This document shows, piece after piece, positions 7,804 to 11,015 of a stretch of DNA of 11,015 nucleotides. The stretch is from contig JAEZXC010000104.1 in assembly GCA_023442845.1 (NCBI GenBank), positions 1-11,015 of the forward strand, in the 5' to 3' direction. Source of the DNA: Actinomycetes bacterium (GTDB lineage: Bacteria > Actinomycetota > Actinomycetes > Actinomycetales > Demequinaceae). How positions within the stretch are numbered: the stretch's first letter is position 1; the number at the start of each line of letters is the position of its first letter. Position numbers and translations under genes: made by a program. Below the pieces are notes generated by a model. The model saw nothing but the letters and a program-made list of their open reading frames with translations, was not told the DNA's origin and made no database searches.

Positions 7804-8756
7804 CGCGCCGGTCAGTGGTCGCCATTGGAGGTGGACACGGCCTGTACACCAGCCTTCAGGCGCTGAGGCGTGTCGCCGACGAGGTGACGGCGATTGTGAC
7901 GGTGGCCGATGATGGTGGCTCATCTGGCCGTTTGCGCGACGAAATGGGCATCGTGCCGCCGGGGGACTTGCGGATGGCGCTCAGTGCACTGTGCGATGAC
8001 TCCGAATGGGGAACGACGTGGCGAGACGTCCTCCAAACACGTTTCTCGACATCTGGCCCCCTCGATGGCCACGCGCTCGGCAATCTCTTGATTGCAGGCG
8101 TGTGGGAGCGGACGGGCGATATCGTCGAGGGTTTGCGTTGGGTGGGACAACTTCTCAAGGCGGATGGTGTCGTGCTCCCATTGGCCGCCGAGCCGCTCGA
8201 GATATCGGCGGTCGTTGATGGGCCTGATGGCCCGCGCTATGTGCGCGGTCAGGTGGCGGTGGCGTCGGCTTCGGGGCGCTTGACAGGTTTGCGGCTTGAA
8301 CCTGAGCGGCCTCACGTACCACGTGCGACTCTCGAGGCACTCACGGGGTGTGATGCAGTCGTCATGGGCCCCGGGTCGTGGTTCACGTCGGTGCTTGTGC
8401 ACTTTCTTGTGGAGCCGGTCGCCCAGGCCCTCGTCGACGCGGGGCCGCGTACAGTGATCACACTTAACATTGCGCACGAGGACAAGGAGACGGCGGACGA
8501 CGATCGGGTCGACGACATTCGTGCGCTACGTGCCCTTGAGCCGCGCTTCCGGCCCGCGGCGGTTGTGGTTGATTCGCAACACGACGATGACGAGTTGCGC
8601 GGTGAGATCGAGGACTGGGGGGCCAGGATGATTGTCGCCGACATGAAGCGGGAGGGGACCGCGGATCGCCACGACGTTGCCCGCCTCGCCGAGCAATTGG
8701 GATCCGTCTTGGACACACTTCCGGGCTCTCCGGGCGGGCCAAAGATGGCAGGATAG
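7800..8756 (+). CDS. yvcK: YvcK/GlmR/CuvA family protein, CofD-like fold (318 aa)
   Basis: This gene belongs to the YvcK (GlmR, CuvA) family, which shares the 2-phospho-L-lactate transferase (CofD) fold. Known members bind UDP-GlcNAc and support peptidoglycan precursor supply and cell shape, especially on gluconeogenic carbon sources. Diagnostic motifs are GGGHGL (10-15), ADDGGSSGRLR (36-46), PPGDLR (53-58), HALGNLLI (91-98) and MGPGSWFTSVL. The rapZ-yvcK-whiA context supports YvcK over a true CofD of coenzyme F420 synthesis. One oddity is that the usual QPGET...DH motif reads HEDKETADDDRVDD at 226-239, so the Pro-Gly and the His are absent, and the C-terminal third is rich in Asp. The ATG overlaps the rapZ stop by 4 nt. 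The protein is likely cytosolic, with no membrane segment or signal peptide. Confidence 0.93.
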   Translation: MTRRSVVAIGGGHGLYTSLQALRRVADEVTAIVTVADDGGSSGRLRDEMGIVPPGDLRMALSALCDDSEWGTTWRDVLQTRFSTSGPLDGHALGNLLIAGVWERTGDIVEGLRWVGQLLKADGVVLPLAAEPLEISAVVDGPDGPRYVRGQVAVASASGRLTGLRLEPERPHVPRATLEALTGCDAVVMGPGSWFTSVLVHFLVEPVAQALVDAGPRTVITLNIAHEDKETADDDRVDDIRALRALEPRFRPAAVVVDSQHDDDELRGEIEDWGARMIVADMKREGTADRHDVARLAEQLGSVLDTLPGSPGGPKMAG

Positions 8757-8761
8757 GCGCT

Positions 8762-9745
8762 ATGGCGCTCACGGCTCAGGTCAAGGACGAACTCGCGCGC
8801 GTCAAGGTCGACCGCATCTCCGCACGCAAGGCGGAAATCGCGACAACGTTGCGCTTCGCAGGCGGGCTCCACATTGTGTCGGGGCGGATCGTCATCGAGG
8901 CGGAACTCGACACGGCGGCCGCAGCGCGGCGCCTGCGCACCTACATCCACGAGGTCTACAACCTCGGTTCGGAAATCATCGTGGTGTCGGGCGGTGCGCT
9001 GAAGCGAGGAAATCGGTACGTGGTGCGCGTCGTGAAAGAAGGCGAGTCACTCGCTCGTCAGACTGGCCTTCTCGATCACCGCGGCAGGCCCGTGCGAGGA
9101 CTCCCGCCTCAGGTCGTGGGTGGTTCGATCGATGACACGGTCGCTGCGTGGCGCGGCGCCTTCTTGGCGCATGGGTCACTGACGGAGCCGGGGCGTTCCG
9201 CAAGTCTCGAAGTGACGTCACCTGGACCGGAAGCTGCCCTCGCGCTTGTTGGAGCGGCACGGCGACTTGGGGTCAATGCAAAGTCCCGCGAGGTGCGCGG
9301 GGTTGACCGCGTTGTCGTGCGCGACGGTGATGCGATTTCCGCGCTGCTGGCGCGCCTCGGCGCGCATGATTCTGTTCTTGAGTGGGAAGAAAAGCGCACG
9401 CGGCGTGAGGTACGCGGAACAGCCAATCGTCTTGCCAATTTCGACGACGCGAACTTGCGTCGGTCTGCACAAGCGGCGGTAGCAGCGAGTGCACGCGTGG
9501 AAAGAGCGTTTGACATCCTCGGTGACGAAGTTCCCGAACACTTGCGCGAGGCGGGTCAGCTACGCATCGTGCACCGCGACGCTTCGCTCGAAGAACTGGG
9601 GCGCCTCGCGACGCCGCCCCTCACGAAAGACGCAGTGGCGGGTCGCATTCGCCGTCTGCTCGCGACCGCAGACAAGAAGGCAAAGGACCTCGGAATCCCC
9701 GACACCGAAGCGGGATTGAATCCCGATTTGATTGGGCTGGATTAG
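8762..9745 (+). CDS. whiA: WhiA, DNA-binding cell division/sporulation regulator (327 aa)
   Basis: WhiA is a conserved Gram-positive DNA-binding protein. In Streptomyces it works with WhiB to control sporulation septation genes; in Bacillus it affects division and chromosome segregation. The layout is canonical: an N-terminal segment MALTAQVKDELARV, a degenerate LAGLIDADG homing-endonuclease-like domain with RGAFLAHGSL (131-140), the linker motif ANRLANFDDAN (221-231), and a C-terminal helix-turn-helix domain (about 235-308) with SLEELG (275-280). The length is normal. The ATG is 5 nt after the yvcK stop, with AGGA at 8750-8753 (8-nt spacing) inside the end of yvcK as ribosome binding site. 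Two TAG codons in tandem (9743-9748) end the frame. It is the last gene of the uvrA operon before a 172-nt gap. Confidence 0.97.
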   Translation: MALTAQVKDELARVKVDRISARKAEIATTLRFAGGLHIVSGRIVIEAELDTAAAARRLRTYIHEVYNLGSEIIVVSGGALKRGNRYVVRVVKEGESLARQTGLLDHRGRPVRGLPPQVVGGSIDDTVAAWRGAFLAHGSLTEPGRSASLEVTSPGPEAALALVGAARRLGVNAKSREVRGVDRVVVRDGDAISALLARLGAHDSVLEWEEKRTRREVRGTANRLANFDDANLRRSAQAAVAASARVERAFDILGDEVPEHLREAGQLRIVHRDASLEELGRLATPPLTKDAVAGRIRRLLATADKKAKDLGIPDTEAGLNPDLIGLD

Positions 9746-9753
9746 TAGCGAAA

Positions 9754-9789
9754 AGGTCCCGGGCCCCGGATGGTCCTAGGACGGGACCT
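9754..9789 (+). terminator. Inverted repeat after whiA; possible terminator without a U-tract
   Basis: AGGTCCCG (9754-9761) and CGGGACCT (9782-9789) are perfect 8-bp arms around a 20-nt loop. The loop itself overlaps the 10-bp palindrome GTCCTAGGAC (9773-9782). The hairpin starts 9 nt after the whiA stop, the right place for termination of the uvrA-whiA operon. No run of T follows, so it is not a classical intrinsic terminator; high-GC bacteria often use such hairpins or Rho. A regulatory role for gap is the alternative. Confidence 0.5.
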
Positions 9790-9818
9790 CAGTCGCACGT
9801 AGGACCTCTCGTTGGTAG

Positions 9819-9824
9819 TACGCT
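9819..9824 (+). promoter_or_regulatory. Possible -10 element of the gap promoter
   Basis: TACGCT matches TAnnnT and would place the transcript start near 9831, giving a leader of nearly 90 nt before the gap GTG. I see no good -35 at 17-18 bp. GATAAC at 9825-9830 is a competing weaker candidate. A promoter in this gap is expected because gap has codon use of a highly expressed gene unlike the operon before it, but the exact site is uncertain. Confidence 0.35.
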
Positions 9825-9883
9825 GATAACAGTGCTTCACCGAAGGTGGAGCCCGCGCATTGCCGCGCTGACCACATCCCCAA

Positions 9884-9895
9884 GAACGCGCGTTC
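9884..9895. repeat. 12-bp perfect palindrome in the gap leader
   Basis: GAACGCGCGTTC is fully self-complementary and lies 22 nt upstream of the gap start codon, just before the Shine-Dalgarno. It could be an operator for a dimeric regulator or a chance product of CG-rich sequence. I do not recognise it as the site of a known glycolysis regulator. Confidence 0.4.
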
Positions 9896-9906
9896 CTGCG
9901 CGAGCC

Positions 9907-9912
9907 GAGGAG
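9907..9912 (+). promoter_or_regulatory. gap ribosome binding site (decides the start)
   Basis: GAGGAG lies 5 nt before the GTG at 9918 and is the strongest Shine-Dalgarno in the window. It fixes the gap start at 9918 and rules out the in-frame GTG at 9846, which would add 24 residues that do not resemble GAPDH. Confidence 0.9.
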
Positions 9913-9917
9913 AAAAA

Positions 9918-10922
9918 GTGACCATTAAGGTCGGGATCAACGGCTTCGGCCGAATCGGACGCAACTTTTTCCGCGCGATTGTCGCGTCGGGAGCTGACAT
10001 CGAGGTGGTGGGTGTTAACGACCTCACCGACAACAAGACCCTCGCTCACCTTCTGAAGTACGACACCGTTCTGGGCAAGTTCCCGGGCGAGGTCACGTAC
10101 GACGACGACAACATCTACGTTGACGGCAAGGCCATCAAGGCCCTCGCTGAGCGCGAGCCGGCAAACCTGCCGTGGGGCGCTCTCGGTGCCGACATCGTCA
10201 TCGAGTCGACCGGCTTCTTCACGGATGCCGAGAAGGCCAAGGCCCACATTGACGCTGGCGCCAAGAAGGTCATCATCTCGGCCCCAGCCAAGAACGAAGA
10301 CGCCACGTTCGTCGTGGGTGTGAACCACACCGACTACGACCCAGCCACGCAGCACATCATCTCGAACGCTTCGTGCACGACCAACTGCCTCGCGCCTGTC
10401 GCAAAGGCCCTCAACGACGCCATCGGCATCGAAAAGGGTCTGATGACGACGATCCACGCGTACACCGGTGACCAGAACATCCAGGACGGTCCTCACAAGG
10501 ACCTGCGTCGTGCCCGTGCGGCAGCGCAGAACATCGTCCCCACCTCGACCGGTGCCGCAAAGGCTGTGGCGCTTGTGCTGCCTGAGCTCAAGGGCAAGCT
10601 CGACGGATTCGCCATGCGCGTGCCGACGATCACCGGCTCGGCGACCGACCTCACCTTCGAGGCGTCGCGTGAGGTCACGGTGGAGGAAGTCAACGCTGCA
10701 GTCAAGGCTGCCGCTGACGGCGCCATGAAGGGCACCCTTGAGTACACCGAAGACGAGATCGTCTCGGCAGACATCATCAGCAACCCGCACCAGAGCATCT
10801 TCGACGCGAAGCTGACCAAGGTTTCGGGCAACATGGTGAAGATCGTCGCCTGGTACGACAACGAGTGGGGCTACTCGACCAGCCTCGTCAAGCTGACGTC
10901 CTACGTCGGCGAGCGCCTCTAA
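9918..10922 (+). CDS. gap: Glyceraldehyde-3-phosphate dehydrogenase, type I (334 aa)
   Basis: GAPDH oxidises and phosphorylates glyceraldehyde 3-phosphate to 1,3-bisphosphoglycerate with reduction of NAD+, in cytosolic glycolysis. The N-terminal Rossmann motif is GINGFGRIGRN (6-16). The residue after the second beta-strand is Asp35 (VNDL), as in NAD-dependent glycolytic enzymes. The catalytic Cys153 lies in SNASCTTNC and the paired His180 in TIHAYTGDQ, with the normal 27-residue spacing. The S-loop (DGPHKDLRRARAAAQNIVP) and the C-terminal WYDNEWGYS are intact. The length of 334 is exactly usual. Codons end in C or G far more strictly (AAG, ATC, CTC, GCC) than in the neighbouring repair and regulatory genes, consistent with high expression. 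It is followed by a strong hairpin and then pgk, so gap is probably a mostly separate transcript with some read-through into pgk. Confidence 0.99.
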   Translation: MTIKVGINGFGRIGRNFFRAIVASGADIEVVGVNDLTDNKTLAHLLKYDTVLGKFPGEVTYDDDNIYVDGKAIKALAEREPANLPWGALGADIVIESTGFFTDAEKAKAHIDAGAKKVIISAPAKNEDATFVVGVNHTDYDPATQHIISNASCTTNCLAPVAKALNDAIGIEKGLMTTIHAYTGDQNIQDGPHKDLRRARAAAQNIVPTSTGAAKAVALVLPELKGKLDGFAMRVPTITGSATDLTFEASREVTVEEVNAAVKAAADGAMKGTLEYTEDEIVSADIISNPHQSIFDAKLTKVSGNMVKIVAWYDNEWGYSTSLVKLTSYVGERL

Positions 10923-10925
10923 GAA

Positions 10926-10939
10926 TTTACTAATGTAAA
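10926..10939 (+). repeat. AT-rich inverted repeat just after gap
   Basis: TTTAC (10926-10930) and GTAAA (10935-10939) are perfect 5-bp arms around TAAT. This is the most AT-rich short stretch in the window and shares its last three bases with the next hairpin. Alone it is weak; it matters as part of the chain of inverted repeats in the gap-pgk spacer. Confidence 0.45.
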
Positions 10940-10972
10940 CGTCCGCACACGCATCTGCGTGTGCGGTCGTTT
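10937..10972 (+). terminator. Strong hairpin between gap and pgk, probable (partial) terminator
   Basis: CCGCACACGC (10943-10952) and GCGTGTGCGG (10957-10966) form a perfect 10-bp stem with the loop ATCT. After a single T-T mismatch (10942/10967) the stem continues with AAACG (10937-10941) and CGTTT (10968-10972). A T-rich segment (10967-10976) follows. It starts 15 nt after the gap stop. The shape is that of an intrinsic terminator or a stabilising 3' hairpin that would raise gap mRNA over pgk mRNA. Confidence 0.8.
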
Positions 10973-10990
10973 CCTTGTCACGACAAGGAA
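10971..10990 (+). repeat. Inverted repeat whose right arm carries the pgk Shine-Dalgarno
   Basis: TTCCTTGTC (10971-10979) and GACAAGGAA (10982-10990) are perfect 9-bp arms separated by AC. As RNA this gives an 8-bp stem with a CACG loop. The right arm contains AAGGA (10985-10989), 5 nt from the pgk ATG at 10995, so folding would hide the ribosome binding site. The left arm shares bases 10971-10972 with the extended stem of the preceding hairpin. Confidence 0.7.
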
Positions 10991-10994
10991 GATC

Positions 10995-11015
10995 ATGACG
11001 CTGAAGACCATTGAC
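10995..11015 (+). CDS. pgk: Phosphoglycerate kinase, N-terminal 7 codons (3'-truncated by window edge)
   Basis: Only M-T-L-K-T-I-D is visible. The call rests on three points: actinobacterial phosphoglycerate kinases commonly begin with a (M)KTIDDL-like segment, pgk follows gap in most actinobacteria, and a good ribosome binding site (AAGGA, 5-nt spacing) precedes the ATG. The enzyme would transfer phosphate from 1,3-bisphosphoglycerate to ADP, the step after GAPDH. No catalytic residue lies within the window. Confidence 0.75.

Noticed and set aside
7800..8756. True CofD (2-phospho-L-lactate transferase of F420 synthesis)
   Set aside because: The GGGHGL and ADDGGSSGRLR motifs and the position between rapZ and whiA identify the YvcK branch; no cofE or other F420 gene is next to it.
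9846..9917. N-terminal extension of GAPDH from a GTG at 9846
   Set aside because: The 24 extra residues do not resemble GAPDH, while the GTG at 9918 has a strong GAGGAG ribosome binding site and gives the standard 334-residue enzyme.
9746..9917. Riboswitch or small RNA gene in the whiA-gap spacer
   Set aside because: Inverted repeats are present, but I recognise no known riboswitch core and no independent promoter-terminator pair.

Overview
The window is an ordinary chromosomal segment of a moderately high-GC actinobacterium, probably a member of Micrococcales or a close relative. The evidence is the gene order uvrA-uvrC-rapZ-yvcK-whiA-gap-pgk, a WhiA regulator, the Cys-X3-His form of the first UvrA zinc finger, TAnnnT-type promoters placed for leaderless mRNAs, and a LexA box of the TCGAAC-N4-GTTCGA type. 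The genus cannot be named from the sequence alone. There are no mobile elements, CRISPR arrays, tRNA or rRNA genes, and no sign of recent transfer.

Layout. (1) Bases 1-1701 hold the 3' five-sixths of uvrB; its start lies before the window. (2) Bases 1712-2038, minus strand, hold a small YciI-family gene that is convergent with uvrB (10-nt gap) and divergent from uvrA. (3) Bases 2039-2146 are a 108-bp divergent promoter region with a near-perfect SOS box and a leaderless-type uvrA promoter. (4) Bases 2147-9745 are a tightly packed operon uvrA-uvrC-rapZ-yvcK-whiA, with gaps of 9 nt, -4 nt, -4 nt and 5 nt. (5) Bases 9746-9917 are a 172-bp intergenic region with inverted repeats, a possible promoter and a leader with a strong Shine-Dalgarno sequence. 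(6) Bases 9918-10922 hold gap (GAPDH) with codon use typical of a highly expressed gene. (7) Bases 10923-10994 are a spacer made almost wholly of three abutting inverted repeats, the middle one a strong terminator-like hairpin. (8) The first seven codons of pgk begin at 10995. No gene-free stretch exceeds 300 bases.

How the genes work together. UvrA, UvrB and UvrC form the nucleotide-excision repair machine: damage recognition, verification and dual incision. The SOS box indicates LexA control of uvrA and of the genes cotranscribed with it. RapZ (YvcJ), YvcK (GlmR/CuvA) and WhiA form the conserved trio linked in other bacteria to amino-sugar and cell-envelope metabolism and to cell division. 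gap and pgk start the lower-glycolysis cluster.

I found no new biological system. The points most worth checking are regulatory: the SOS box over a leaderless promoter that may carry rapZ-yvcK-whiA as passengers, the gap-pgk spacer in which the pgk Shine-Dalgarno sits in a hairpin arm, and a degenerate QPGET...DH motif in YvcK.
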